A stretch of 64,000 nt of DNA, from contig NSJX01000004.1 of the NCBI GenBank assembly GCA_002286715.1, forward strand, positions 446,253-510,252, written 5' to 3'. The notes beneath the pieces were generated by a model that saw only the letters and a list, made by a program, of their open reading frames with translations, made no database searches and was not told where the DNA came from. How positions within the stretch are numbered: the first letter of the stretch is position 1; the number at the start of each line of letters is the position of its first letter. This stretch comes from Dentipellis sp. KUC8613 (taxonomy: Eukaryota > Basidiomycota > Agaricomycetes > Russulales > Hericiaceae). The position numbers were made by a program, and so were the translations under genes. Shown here one piece after another: positions 21,464-34,643 of this stretch.

Positions 21464-24400
21464 TTATGCGTGCTCGGGCGGATCTCCAGCGCGTGGTGTG
21501 TGGTCGTCCGTGCCAGGTTCGGTTGCTGAAGCATGCGTCGCCGACGACGGCGTTGTGGGAGTTGAAGGTACAGACGGCGAACGGGATGATTTGCGGTCTG
21601 AAGATGATGTAGACAGCTTGAAAGGCCGCTCGCGACCTTCTCGGTGCGGGCCTCGACGCAAGCCATGTGAATGAGGAAGCTCTGTTGTAGACTTCGGAGG
21701 CGACATGGCGTTATTCCCGCGCGCCGATGGGTGGATGCTGTTTGCAGGCCGTGGAGGCAATTGCGGGGCGAAGTCGCTTGTTGTCTGCTGTCGGGATGGT
21801 GCAGATTCGGATGGGAGACTCGCGACCCGAGTATGAGAGGAGCCGTAGTTGTACACAGGTGTTGGTTCCCCGGCGGGTGCGGGAGGCAGAGGAGGCGATG
21901 AAGGTGCTGGTTGCTCATCAACGAAGAGAACGCCAGCATTGGTGATCAGGTCTTCCATCAGTGAATCCTGCAATCAGTGAGTCCAGGATGAAGAGAGGAA
22001 AGACAACACGTGATCGCACCTTCCATGTCTGAAGACTGAGGAGATCCGCACCTGGTGGCATCTCGTCTTCGCCGAATATAACTGTACCGAATACAATCGC
22101 GAGGTTCTTGGGGTCCATTTTGTTCTTCTCCTGGTGTGCTGCAACACGAGACAGGTGCTCAACGATCGCTCGTAATGATGCCTTATGGATCGGTGGGAGT
22201 CGGCGAATCTTCGATCGTAGGACCACGAAATTACTATTGGTATGGTCCGCTGTGCGAAAATGTAAGTCCATGGGACCGTACGGCAGCGAGATGACATACA
22301 AATGTCTTCACTATGTTGAATCCGCTCTTGCAATGGGAATCGGAACACGGGCTCAGGAAGCTCCCGCAGATATAACTAGGACCAGAATTATTCTTGCCCT
22401 CGAGGAAAATATCTCCATCCAACATACTTTCAAAAGAGACGCTATCGAGTATACGTCATCAGTGACCGGGTTGAAATCGAATCCCGCTTCATCACGTTCG
22501 ATTTTATGTTGGAGCTGTGCATGCTGTTAATATTGGCGCTATATAACGAACAGACATGTTGACGCACCTCTTGCACGATTGCGTGCCGTCCCGAAACCTG
22601 TAATTATCAGATAAGGGAAAGCAGATTTGCGTGGGGACTACATTTACCCTGTAAATGCCTTCGGAATCAAGGCCCCTCCGGTCAATCTCCTGAATAGATA
22701 GCCTAATAATCTTAGGAATATCGCTATCCCCCAATGCCCGAGCAGTCGCGTAGTCTGCCATGGTGACGCCGAAGATGAGATCGCGACACTCGCCGACTTG
22801 GTAATTATAGTACAAGATAGGTTTTGGTGTGGCAATAGCCAGCGAACGTGGTATGTGCGCGCACAAGAGCGACGTGTCATGTTCGGGCGAGATCTTTTCG
22901 ACCATGGAGCGTGAATGAGTACTGAGCTGAGTCTGCGTGGTGTACGTGGCGCTGCAAGAGGTTAGAGAAGGTATACCACATGGTTGACTTGGAAGATATG
23001 CATACATCATATTGTCTGTATATTTAACTAACACCCGTTTGACAGTGTCTGCCCCTTCCAGTAAGAAGCGTTCCAAGCTCTGTGGATTGTATTAGCCAGA
23101 TGCCAGAAAACAATGAGGGCCGGCTTACGTTGTAGGCAGATTCCAAGATCTTCACTCTGCGTAACCGAAGCGTCTCGTTCCAGTGTACAGCCTTACGATA
23201 CTCCTTGTCTGAAGGCACTATATCAGTCGATGATGACGCTGGTCCATGCGGCGACAGACCTGCTTCGTCAGCCTCTCGCTTGGCTCTCACTGATCGCAAA
23301 GAATTCTCAGTGCTCCGTCCTCCCATGCCATCTTTCGCTGCCGCGGTCTTGTCCAAGAACGTCATGAGTTGATTAAGCTGTCTTTTTCCTGTGAAAACTT
23401 TAATCACGCGTAGGTTCCGGTTGGGCATTCCTCACCTTGATGGGCAAGATCAGACAGAGCGCCTGAGGTAGACGGAGAGCGATTGCGTGTGGACGGAGCA
23501 CTGGCAGATGCTCGACGTTCAAGTGGTCTGAGGGGTTGAGGTGACGTGATAGGTTTGCCTAAGGGATTGGATTTGCTAGTGCCATATGCAACGGAAGGGT
23601 CTTGGAAGCTTGGCTGTTGCCCCGCTGTGGGGGAGACAACCGTAGGCGAGGACTTGTAATCCTGAAGGACAGCGCTAAGGTACAAAGCATAAGATGACAT
23701 CCATGAGGTACGCACCTCCATCTCCTGGCATTTTCGAAGGTAGGCTCGCTTGAGCTTGGGTAACTGGTTTTCAATGAACTCATTGTGGGCAGCCGCTGAC
23801 TCTTTCAGATCTTCCTTGATCTTCTTTCGCGATCGGTCTTGTGATTCCTGTCAGAAGGGGTCAGTCATTGAGCGCAACTTCTATAGAAGGTCACGCACCC
23901 TGAGCGCTATGAGGGGATTCAGCACGTCCAATGAAAGCGTGTTGAGAAAGGCTTGCCTAGCCTGGCTCTCTACGGCACTCACGTCAGGAGGATATCTGGG
24001 AAGATATTTTTATCATACCTCTCTCCACATTGTCTCTCACCTCACTCCATGCCTTTCTTGCGGAGGTCAATTCGACCCGATCGTCCAGAAAGGCATCGAT
24101 GGCTTTCACTTTCCGGTGCAGTCTATTTAGCGAATCGATACTGCGAAGAAGGGCTGAGAGGTGTGCGCGCGAATCATGAGACGAACAGCCTACTATGACT
24201 CCTCAATTCTCTTCCTAGTGGGCCGCAGCGGACAAATGGCTTGAACACGGGGATACAACGAAAACAAGTTGTACGGACCTTTCTTGAAAGAAGCTGAGGT
24301 ACGAATCGGCGAGAACTCTGAGATGAAAGTCGAATTGTGGTATAGGGCCGCTCTGGTAGCCGTCGAGGGACGACCGAGGGGAGGATGGGTTGTCCGACAT
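21464..24400 (-). CDS. F-BAR domain Rho GTPase-activating protein (Rgd1-like)
   Basis: Switches off Rho-type GTPases at curved membrane for polarity, cytokinesis or wall synthesis. The start at 24400 gives MSDNPSSPRSS, then an F-BAR domain: FDFHLRVLADSYLSFFQER, a segment with RLHRKVKAIDAFLDDR, and the helix ESQDRSRKKIKEDLKES followed by PKLKRAYLRKCQEME. A Ser/Pro-rich linker follows. The RhoGAP domain begins near FGVTMADYATARAL and contains the arginine-finger segment LDSEGIYRVSGRHAIVQE, LPEPVFRFPLQ, LRAIVEHLSRVAAHQEKNKM and LAIVFGTVIFGEDE. The C-terminus is a disordered Ser/Pro/Arg tail. Yeast Rgd1 has the same F-BAR-RhoGAP order, with Rho3/Rho4 as targets; the target here is inferred only. 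Confidence 0.9.
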
Positions 24401-25009
24401 GCTGAGTGCGGTGAGCAGCGGCTGGAGCTGCTAATAGCGCGACGGGAGCTCTTCTCCAACTGAACGCCCAGCGAACACGTGGCTCTCCCACTTTCTGAAT
24501 CGTGGCGTTTGCCGCGATAGCCCAGTCTTCTGAAATGCTCTCTCTATTACCAACTCTACCCTCAAAATCCACCGTTTCGCAGTGCATGACCGTTCACGAT
24601 AGCATCCTGTTTTGATTCCACCCTCCGCTATATTCCACCGTCCGGCCAGAGAGCCCATCATAATCCTGGCGCGTTACCGCGTTACCTATCAGGGTCAGAT
24701 AAGCCTCAAGAAGGTCATGTTCCTGGATAACCACATGCTCGAGTGATACTCGGAGGTAATGCATCAATCTCAAATTGTGTGTTGCGTCCCCGTAACAGGC
24801 ATTGTGGGAATCCAGACTGTGTGCGCAACTTTTCACCATTGGCTCGGCCCCGCACGTATCCTCCTAGTCATATCTAGTCGAGCCATATAAGACTTCTTAG
24901 TCGCGACATACGCGTTCACCTGGACGCCACTCTCAGTTCGCTGTAAGTGGACTCGCTCTCGTCTAACAAGCCTACGTCTCGTAGCTGTTCTGGTTGGGGA
25001 AGCAAAGGC
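24401..25009. promoter_or_regulatory. Divergent promoter between the RhoGAP and ABC transporter genes
   Basis: About 600 bp between oppositely directed start codons. Frames in this stretch are short and without domains. I see no named regulatory motif that stands out. Confidence 0.45.
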
Positions 25010-28000
25010 ATGGAGGCCTTCTTGCAGTTCAGAGACGCGTACACCCTCCAGTCGGTTTTGGAGAATGTCAGAGGGTTTGCAGGCGTACAACGTCACGAAA
25101 TCGACACCACGTACGTTCATCCACGGTTCTCGGACATGCTACGGAAACGTTAACGAGTGAACCAGCATATGGAAGCATCCTCTGGCCATTCCAGCATACG
25201 CGTCATGTGTCTCTGTCGTACTCTTGCTCTTACAAACCGCCCTCTCTCTACGGTCCACCAAACTTCCACCAACTCCGCTAGAGCAAGAACATCCCGCGGG
25301 CGAGGAATACTTCTCAGGCGATGCTTCGTTCCGGTCCAGATTTAAACGTCACATTTCCAAGCTCGGAGGTCCCACCATCTTCCTCTTCCGTATCGCCCGC
25401 GTGCTCTGTATACTTGTTTTGCTAGCGTTGTCAACTGTCACGCTCTTCGCTCGTAAGGGTCATTTTGACTTATCCCTTCCCGAGGGCACGGACTCGGAGA
25501 CAGGGGCCGCGATTGGCAGATTGGCGCCGAATTTCTTACTCGGATTGGCAATGTGCTTGGTTTATGTGAGTGAGCTCTGCCTGCCGTAAGCACCTGTATC
25601 TTATGTCCTGCAGCTATATTCCTTGTTTCTGGGCGCGCTCTCTCTAGCAGCGGGTCCTAAAGGAAGTTCACGTGCCAAAGGTCATTTGGTCTTCGTGCTA
25701 CTCGTAACCTTTGCGGTTTACGTGTACCGTGACATCTGGCCATTGTTGACGTTCACAGAAACGCCTGCTGATCTCCACGAAGGGCCATTGATATGGGCGA
25801 AGGTCGCCGTTCTCGGAACTGCTGCACTCATCATACCATTGACTGCTCCTCGTCAATATGTACCAGTCGATCCGAAGGTTAGAAAATTCAATCCATGGAT
25901 TATTGATGAAAGATACTGACTCCTTTCGACAGGATCCTGCACCTGAGCCAAATCCCGAGCAAACAGCATCGGTACTTTCCATGGCGATGTACAGCTTTTT
26001 GGACTCCACCGTTTTGCTAGCGAATCGTCTCCCTCATCTCCCGCAAGAGAAGTTTCCACCACTCGCAGACTACGATTATGCCACTAATCTAGTCAAGCGA
26101 AGCTTCCCGGTACGACTAACGTGGCTTGTAAGATCTCTTTCATCATACTGACCTTGACCATCAGCATCTCGACCCGTTTTCTGGCGCACGCAAAGGTCAC
26201 ATGTTCTTCGGACTGATGAGAGTATTTTGTAAGACAAGTTGAACTCACCTAGTTCGACGTCTAATCTAATTATCCGTAGATCGAGAATACCTCGTATTGA
26301 GCTTGATGGCAATTGTAATGGTAGGCTCATTCAATCATGACGAACCGTTGATTCGCGTGTCTAATCTTCCGAATAGGCGCTGTCTGGCTTCATTAGTCCT
26401 CTTGGTATCAACAAACTTCTTTCGTATGTCCAAAGATGCTCATTTGAAACGCTGCTAATCATTGTGTTATAGATACCTTGAGACAGGTGGTGCAGGTGCG
26501 ATTGTGCGTCCATGGGTTTGGATATCTGCCCTCTTCTGGGCGCCCATGGTGTCAACCATTTCGTTCCAATGGTATATCTTCATCGCAGTGAGTTTTTTCT
26601 TGTTGCATCGACAACTGTAACATTGCTGATGCCTCTATTGTCTCTGTAAGACGGCGACCCTCGTGAGGTGTGAAGCCATCATCACACAGCTCGTCTTCGA
26701 GCATTCTCTGCGTATCCGCATGAAAGCCGAGGCAGACTCTACGTCAAAGAGTGCGCCCTCCACGGCAGTCGCGACTCCAGATAACGCTTCAATCGTTGAT
26801 GAGCCGCCCGCATCCCATGATGATGCTCATAATGAGACCAGTCCATCCGAAACGGTCAGCACGACCTCTACAGCCAAGGGAAAGCAGTCACCAGTCAAGG
26901 AGCACGCGGACTCTGAAGAGGATGACAAGTTCTTCAAGGACGGTTCCGCGAAGGCGAGCAATCTGGTCGGCAAAATTAACAATTTAGTCTCCACCGATCT
27001 GGCCAACATCACTGAAGGACGAGATTTCATACTCTTGAGTCCGTCGCTCTCTCATATTCAGTGTTGTGTCTGTCGACTGACCTGTGACTCGCAGTTCTTT
27101 ACGCCCCACTTCAACTTATTGTGTGCATCTGGTTCCTCTATAGTGTCCTTGGCTGGAGGTGCGTCCGTGTCACATTTTGGTCGTCGCGGGCATTCAAATA
27201 TTCTTCGTAGTTCCTTCATCGGTATGCTGGTCATGGTCCTTCTTTTCCCCGTGCCAGGTTATGTGGCTCGTCTTATCCAACAAGTCCAAGTACAAACCAT
27301 GAAGCGGGTAGGTATATGCTATTTTCTCATCGGATAGTGCTCAACATCCTCGTCTAGACCGATGCACGCGTGCAGAATGTGACAGAAAGTCAGTTCAACA
27401 GGTTATACTTCGACGTCAGAATGCTGATCTTTCCGTCTAGCCATGAACGTCCTGCGTATGATCAAGCTGTTTGGGTGGGAACCCAAGACCGACGCGCGGA
27501 TTGCGGACAAGCGTGAGGAAGAACTGCAGTGGATTAAACGACGTTCGCTTTTGGAAATGACGAATGAGATCATGAAGTAGGCCGTCGCATCGGAGGAGTG
27601 GACTAGCTCTGACATCCCTATCAGCTACCTCATCCCCGTCTTGACCATGGTGGTAACCTTTGCAACTTACGTGAGTAGTTCCCTACCCTACCAGCTTTCT
27701 CAGAGATTAAATATCGTTGCAGACGCTGATCATGAAACAAGAGCTCAAACGTATGCTTTCCGTGCCCATGATGTGTTCACACCTGACAGCGACATATTTT
27801 CAGCCTCAACCGTATTTTCCTCCATGGCTGGTGCGGACTATACGGCATAGCTAGTTTCGCAGACGCATTGACTCTCGTTCTAGTGTTCGATCTTATTCGA
27901 GATCAACTTGGAATGATCCTCCGCTTCACGTCAGCCATCATCCAAGGTGGGTATGATTGATGAGTCAACGCGGCGTTGTCACTGACGTATTGTCTCCTGC

Positions 28001-31000
28001 AGCGAAAGTGTCTGTTGACAGAGTATCAGACTTCCTCCGGAATGTGGGTCCATTCATCGCAGTGAATTTTAAGCTGTAGCTGAAAGATTTCACAGTCGGA
28101 ACTTTTAGACTCGTTCGCTTCACAGAAACAGGCTGAAGCTGGAGAAATCTCCCTGCAAGGCTCGGCCGCTGACCCACAGACAATTGGATTCCATGATGCC
28201 GTGTTCACATGGTCAAATGACGCTGACATTAACGGAAGCTACACTCCCTCCAAGAGGATCTTCAGACTGCAGATTGATGGCGACTTGACCTTCAAGCGAG
28301 GCTCCATCAACCTCATTATCGGGCCGACTGGATCTGGGAAGACCTCTCTTCTCATGGCACTGCTTGGTATTTACTATCCCCTGTCCACATCTACCACGTT
28401 TTTGATCTTAACATCTTGAACAGGCGAGATGCACTTCCTTCCTTCCGGTCCGGATTCGTGGTATAATCTCCCGCGGGACAAAGGCGTAGCTTATGCGGCC
28501 CAAGAATCATGGGTTCAGAACGAGACAATCAGGGTAAGTAAACTTTTTGGTACAACCTCAGGACTCTCCATAACACATCGTAGGACAACATCTTGTTTGG
28601 AGCACCGTACGATGAAGCTCGCTACAACAAAGGTACCGCATCTTGCCAGTGCATGCCCTCAGACACTCATATGTTGCTCACGCCCGGCCCAGTAATTTAC
28701 CAGTGTGCTCTCAAGCGGGACCTTACCCTCTTCGATGCCGGAGACCAGACTGAGGTCGGAGAGAAGGGTCTCACACTAAGGTATGTCTTCCAACAATGTA
28801 TCATTATTTAATGGATCTCTGAAATTCCCATCCTGTAGCGGTGGTCAGAAGGTGCGACTACATAATCCTGCGAAGAACACGTTCTAATGCTTCCCTAGGC
28901 TCGGGTCACGTTAGCCCGTGCGATCTATTCCTCGGCCGATATCGTCTTGCTGGACGATGTGAGTTTTGCCGGAGCTTTTTTGCTCTCCAAGGCTAACCTC
29001 GTTGTTGTATAGATCCTTGCTGCTCTGGATGTCCATACTGCACGCTGGATCGTTGACAAATGTCTCAAAGGCGATCTCGTGCGCGGGAGGACGCTGCTCC
29101 TCGTTGTAAGTCATCACAAACAGCTGTCATAGTCAGTATGGTCATAAGCGAGCTTCATTAGACGCATAACGTCGCAATGGCGGCTCCTATCGCAGATCAT
29201 GTCGTGACTCTTGGGTTGGATGGAAAGGTTTCTAGCTCAGGCACCGTGGCAGAAGTCATCCGCGAGAGCAAAGACCTGTCTTTAGAAGTTCAAGAAGAAA
29301 CGAAGGAAGCGGAGAAAGCCTTGGAGGAAATTGACGCCGAGGATCCTGAAGCGCCCGATTCCAAGAAGGCCGATGGCAAGCTTACCGTCGAGGAAGACAT
29401 TGCATTGGGCCACATTAGCTGGGAAGCGAGTAAGTTGCTTCGTCTGATCCCAGTTGGCTCCCCGAACTAATTACGCTGCTTAGTGAAATTGTATTTGACT
29501 AGTCTCGGTGGTTCGCACGTCGCGTTGTTCTGGATTGCCTTCGTGTCCGGTCTCTTGCTCGTGGATGTGTTGAATGTTTCTCAGACTTGGTTCCTTGGCT
29601 ACTGGGCTGAGCAGTATGATCTCCGCCCTGCCTGGGACGTCCGGGTATCATTGTGAGGATTATTCCCTATCCAAATGGCGGCTTGCTAATTAGTCGGGAT
29701 ATCAGCTACCTGACGATATACTGCCTGCTGGTCTTCATTTCTGTCACCACGTACTCAATCTCCTTCGTCATTTATGTCTTCGGTTCCTTGAGGGCATCTC
29801 GATCAATCCATCGCCGACTGATCGAGTCAATTCTGGGTACAACACTGAGGTGCGTCGAATAATCACTGTATCAGCATCTGTCTCATTGTCATTAGGTGGC
29901 TCGACACAACGCCCACCTCTCGAGTGATCACACGCTGCACTCAGGACATTCGCTCTAGTTCGTCCTAACCCCGATACTCGACACTCTTTTTGCTAACTAT
30001 TCCTCTCAGTTGATGGAAACATCTCTATGTACTTGCGATGGCTCCTTGAACTCTCAGCTACGCTCTTGATGAAGTTTGCGGCAATTCTATTCGTCACTCC
30101 GATCTTCGTGATACCTGGCACGATACTCACCATTCTTGGAGGCCTGCTCGGCCAAATCTACATGAAGAGCCAGCTCTCCGTGAAACGAGAGATGAGTGTC
30201 GCCAAGGCTCCCGTCCTCGGTCATTTCGGCGCAGCAATTGCAGGCCTTAGTATGTTCTACCCAGGCTATCTTGCCCGGATCGTTTGCTGACCACATTTCG
30301 CAGCGTCTATCCGGGCATACGGTGCACAGAAGGCGTTCCAGCTGGAAGCATATAACCGTATCAACCGTTACACCAGGGCAGCCAGGATTTACTATAACTT
30401 GAACAGGTGAGTTCATACCGAGTTATACACTATTCTGCAAATTCATTTCGGACAGGTGGATTTGCATACGTATCGATGCATTGGGTGGTCTCTTTGCAGC
30501 TGGTCTCGCGGCGTACTTGATCTACGGTCCAAGCCGTAATGACCGTGTCCCCTCGGAAGCTGGATTCTCTATCACGATGGCTGGTACGTTATACGTTGCA
30601 ATGCTGTAACTGATCTAACGACTGCTGTCGGTAGTCGGCTTCAGTGGAATCATCCTGTACTGGATCCGTATCCTCAATGCGTTGGAAGTTGATGGTCAGT
30701 TTGCTTCGCTTTATTCTCTAGCAGCCATCTTAACGTTGTGCTCGATAAATAGGAAACAGGTACTGCATATACACGCTAGCTCTCAAACGTTGCGACTAAA
30801 CACACCTTTTGTAGTCTCGAGCGTGTACAAGCTTATATCACCATCGAGCAAGAGCCGAAGCCCACCAAAGACGGCATCCCTCCAGCCTACTGGCCTTCTT
30901 CCGGCGATCTGAAGGTCGAAGGCTTATGTGCACGTTACTCTCCGGTATGCAATGTATTCCTCATGAAGTGCTATCGCTGAACGCTGTTTTCAGAATGGAC

Positions 31001-32133
31001 CGGAGGTGCTCCATGATATCTCGTTCCACGTCAAGTCGGGAGAACGTGTCGGCATAGTGGGACGAACGGGCAGCGGAAAGGTACTGCTATCGAAGTATTT
31101 TCGGCAATTATGACGTCTAGCTGACGGTACTACAGAGTTCTCTTACTCTCTCTCTTCTGCGCTGTATCCCCACGGAGGGCACAGTCTATTATGACGGAAA
31201 GCCCACCAGCTCCATCAACCTTGATGTCCTCCGAACCGGCATCACCATCATACCCCAAGTGGTGAGTCACTAGCACTTTCGCTTTTTTCTCAGTGCCATT
31301 CACATTCTGCTTGCGATTCGCCAGCCCGAACTCTTGACTGGCAGCTTAAGAGAGAACTTGGATCCCTTCAACCAATACGACGACGCAGCGCTGAACGCGG
31401 CATTAAGAGCATCTGGATTGTTCTCTCTTCAAAGCGAGGACGATGAGGGGCGGATCACCCTGGACAGCGCAATTTCGAGCGGAGGCAGCAACCTCAGTAT
31501 CGGGCAGCGCCAGATCATCGCGCTGGCGAGAGCGCTCGTTCGTGGCAGCAAGCTGCTGATTCTTGACGAAGGTGCGTGCTATTCGCGATTGGCCTAACAC
31601 CCACTCGGATACTCACCGCTATGCTTGCGCGGGGTTTTGTTTTCTAGCTACATCAGCGATAGGTAATCACCACCATTATCTGCGTTTGTGGTCCATCTCT
31701 TACTCAGATCCCTTTCTGCCTTACAGATCATCATACTGATTCTATCATCCAAAATTCGCTGCGTCGGGAGCTTGGTGGCGACGTGACACTGATCACCGTC
31801 GCACATCGTCTGCAAACCATCATGGACGCCGACAAAATCGCAAGTCTCCTTCACTCTTGCCTGCGAACCACACTCACCTCATTCCGCTTTCACAGATGGT
31901 CCTAGATGCAGGGAAGATGGTAAATATTTCCGACGTATCTCTAGACAACACACTAATTAAAATGTATCCAGGTTGAGTTCGACACACCCAGTCAGCTTCT
32001 GAAAAAGCCAGAGGGCTACCTGCGTTCCCTAGTCGAGCAAAGCGGGGACAAGGAGCTGCTATATGCCATGGCCTCCGGAGAAGTCAGGCCCGTGGAGGAG
32101 GGGTCTTCTCGCAGCACAACGAGGGCGGAGTGA
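25010..32133 (+). CDS. ABC transporter, ABCC (MRP) subfamily
   Basis: Full-length ABCC exporter with an N-terminal TMD0-like region, then TMD1-NBD1-TMD2-NBD2, probably in the plasma or vacuolar membrane. It starts MEAFLQFRDAYTLQSVLENV, splices 25113 to about 25168, and continues IWKHPLAIPAYASCVSVV. TMD1 has a charged Ser/Thr/Glu insert (about 26720-26960) typical of fungal ABCCs. NBD1: Walker A GPTGSGKTSLL, signature LSGGQKARVTLARAI, Walker B IVLLDDILAALD with Asp in place of the catalytic Glu, the usual ABCC asymmetry. NBD2: GRTGSGKSSLTLSLL, LSIGQRQIIALARAL, and ILDEATSAID spliced across two introns. It has roughly 25-30 exons, some very short, so several edges are uncertain. Yeast Ybt1 and Bpt1 are the nearest named types I can think of; the substrate is unknown. 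Confidence 0.92.
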
Positions 32134-32465
32134 AAAACATAAACATACCTATCTTGTCATGATTGTCCTCTTCTTGACTTCTTGTACATAGCCCTCTCTC
32201 AGACTTACTGTCGAACACGTAGACGCACCTCACCGACAGCTTTCATCACGATACACGGGTGGACATAAAAACATACTGCGATTCGACGTTCACACCGGAA
32301 CGATACATAAAGGACAGATTCAAGATACTATTCATAAATGCCATTCCAAACCAAACGAAGGCGGCCACTAGGCAGATAAAACAGCTACATAGAAGAAATA
32401 GACCAAGAAGTCAACAGCTCTGTAGAAATGACGCCAAAGGCAGAGGTCCGCGAAAAAAGGGCAAT
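32134..32465. other. Convergent 3' intergenic region
   Basis: 332 bp between the stop of the ABC transporter gene (+) and the stop of the RNA-binding protein gene (-). It contains A-rich and T-rich stretches as expected for two 3' UTRs. No gene is seen. Confidence 0.55.
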
Positions 32466-34355
32466 TCAAGGTCGTCGGTAGCCGCTAGACAGCTCCGCAT
32501 CACGTCCGCCCCGAGGATAGTCACGAGAAGATCCCTTAGGAGGAGCAGAGTATCCTGCAGCAGGAGGATATGCCTCGTAGGCTGCAGTTGACGTCCTCGG
32601 CGGAGGGCTTTGCGACCGACGCCTAAAGATGCTTGTGAGCGAAAGGCAGGAGCGGTCTCTAAAAAGAATTTACCTATACCGTCCTTCGGGTGCGCCATTG
32701 CGAGGGGGGTAATCGGCGTAACGAGCAGGAGGAGGCGTCACAGGGCGCCCGCGGAAGTCGCTTGGAGGGGGCGGAGGTGGGGGGTAGTCCCTATTCAATT
32801 ATTAACATTGAATCCTCTCATCTTTGTAGACGACATACCTAGTTGCTGGCCTCTCGAAGTCATCGCGAGCCCGAGATGGCGGTGCCGCAGGGGGAGGAGT
32901 CCTCGCTCTGGGCGGGGGTGCATGGTAAGCATATCTGTCTCCCGGAGGTGCCCTTCTGTCATAGCGGTCATAATCACGAGGTGGGGGAGCGGGATAACCA
33001 CGAGCATATCCAGGTAAATCCTCAGGGGGGTAATAGCCGGCCCGAGATTCATAGCGAGGGGGCGGCGGGGGCGGAGGCGGTCCGCGCATCCTGTAATCAT
33101 CCGGCTCCCCGCGACGAGGTGGAGGCGGCGGGTAATCACGATAATCCCTAGGCGGTGACACAGGCCTACGAGGGGGCGGGTAGTCGTACGAGTAGCGTGA
33201 GTCCCTAGGAGGGTACCGGCCAGGAGGATAATCGTCACGGTAAGAATAATCGCGGGGAGGGTGAGGAGGCGCGTAGTCTCTGGGAGGCTGAATCCGATCT
33301 ATAAGAGGCTGGTCGCCGCCAGGAGCAGACCGACGATCACTAGATATGTTATAAGTATCCCATCATGACGACGCCCAGGAGGAAACGCACCTTTGAACGC
33401 TGTGATTCCCGCATTCTCTAATTCTCATGCTATTAGAAATGGGAAGTAACGGTTGAGGGCCAACACACCTTGCCCAGTGCCCCATCTGGCCGCACTTGAA
33501 GCATGCACCAGGATCCCCACTGTATTTGGCATACCGTCCTCCGCCTCGGGATATTTCGACTCGAATCTTGTTCCCCATAAAGAAGCCCTCGTTGTACTTC
33601 GCCACACTCTCTTCCGCAGCTTCGCGACTGTCGAACTCCTGTTACATCCGTCAAGAGGAGTGATTAAAAGAAATGATGAAGTTTTCATACCACGAAGCCG
33701 TAGCCGACCCTGGGAAAACATTGGATTCAGGACAAGCACAGACGGATAGGGGGCGCAAGAGACGCACTTCAACTCGATGTTTATGATATTTCCAATCTTG
33801 CCAAAGCAGTTTTGAAGATCCTCTTGACGCGTATTCTCGGGAAGACCACCGATATAAACCTTGTTGGGCTACATAGCACAAAGTAAACGCCCAGTCCAGA
33901 ACATTGGTAAATGAGAGAACAGATCGTCAGCGCAGCCCAAACAGCCACAAGCAGGGTAGCAACGGCATCAGCAGCAGGCGAAAGAGAAAAGCCTAACTTC
34001 CTGCAAGTTAGGATGATGGCGACGTTCAGGCTACGTGCAGCATCCAACAGATATGCCGTGCAAGCGAAGCGAGACGCAAGACAAGAGAAGACCTAAGCAC
34101 CTTGATTTGCTTCTCCCGGTACGCAGGAGGGCCCGATTTGCCAGAGACTCCATCGCCTGGACCTGAGCTGCGAGCATACTCTGGGTTGCCGGAGTCGTTC
34201 CCTGCTCGCTCACGGTCGTCAGAGACAGGGGCGCCATTGTTGGCAGAGATGTCGCCGGCGGGACCCATGGAGTCGGGTTGCTGGTCCTCAAGATTTGTCC
34301 ATTTCTCGTGGGGGGGAGGGTCGCCACGGTCTGCAAGGTGGGGAGAGGCTGCCAT
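32466..34355 (-). CDS. RNA-binding protein with RRM, CCHC zinc knuckle and Pro/Arg/Tyr-rich tail
   Basis: Probable splicing or mRNA-binding factor. The start MAASPHLADRGDPPPHEKW leads to a disordered acidic region, then one RRM: RNP2 as KVYIGGLPENTRQEDLQ and RNP1 as VGYGFVEFDSREAAEE, ending IRVEISRGG. A CCHC zinc knuckle follows (CFKCGQMGHWARECP, split by an intron). The C-terminal half is low-complexity, with PPRDY, YPPR and PPPPPP repeats, ending DAELSSGYRRP. RRM plus CCHC knuckle plus an Arg-rich tail resembles SRSF7 and plant RSZ proteins, but this tail is Pro/Tyr/Arg rather than true RS repeats. Its GC bias creates long false frames on the + strand (32610-33151). Confidence 0.87.
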
Positions 34356-34643
34356 GGTGGGCGAGAGTGATGAGAAACCGGGACGCGCCAATCCAAACTC
34401 CTGTCCGAAAACTCTTTTCACACTCCGATGGCCTGTGCGCCACATCCCACACAGTAGAGCAACTACCGCCTCAATATTCACATCGTCAAGTTACTAATGA
34501 CATATTGCGAGACTGGTATATGTGCAGGCACTAAGTACAGTACGTTATCGACTGTCCGTGGTAATAGTACGCAAGAGGGTTCATCACCAGGCCCTAAAAT
34601 TAATCTCACGACACAACCACAACTAGAGAGGGAAAGAGAGAGT

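Noticed and set aside
32610..33151. Two + strand frames of 102-135 residues
   Set aside because: They are antisense to the low-complexity Pro/Arg/Tyr tail of the RRM protein and have no domain or splice signals.
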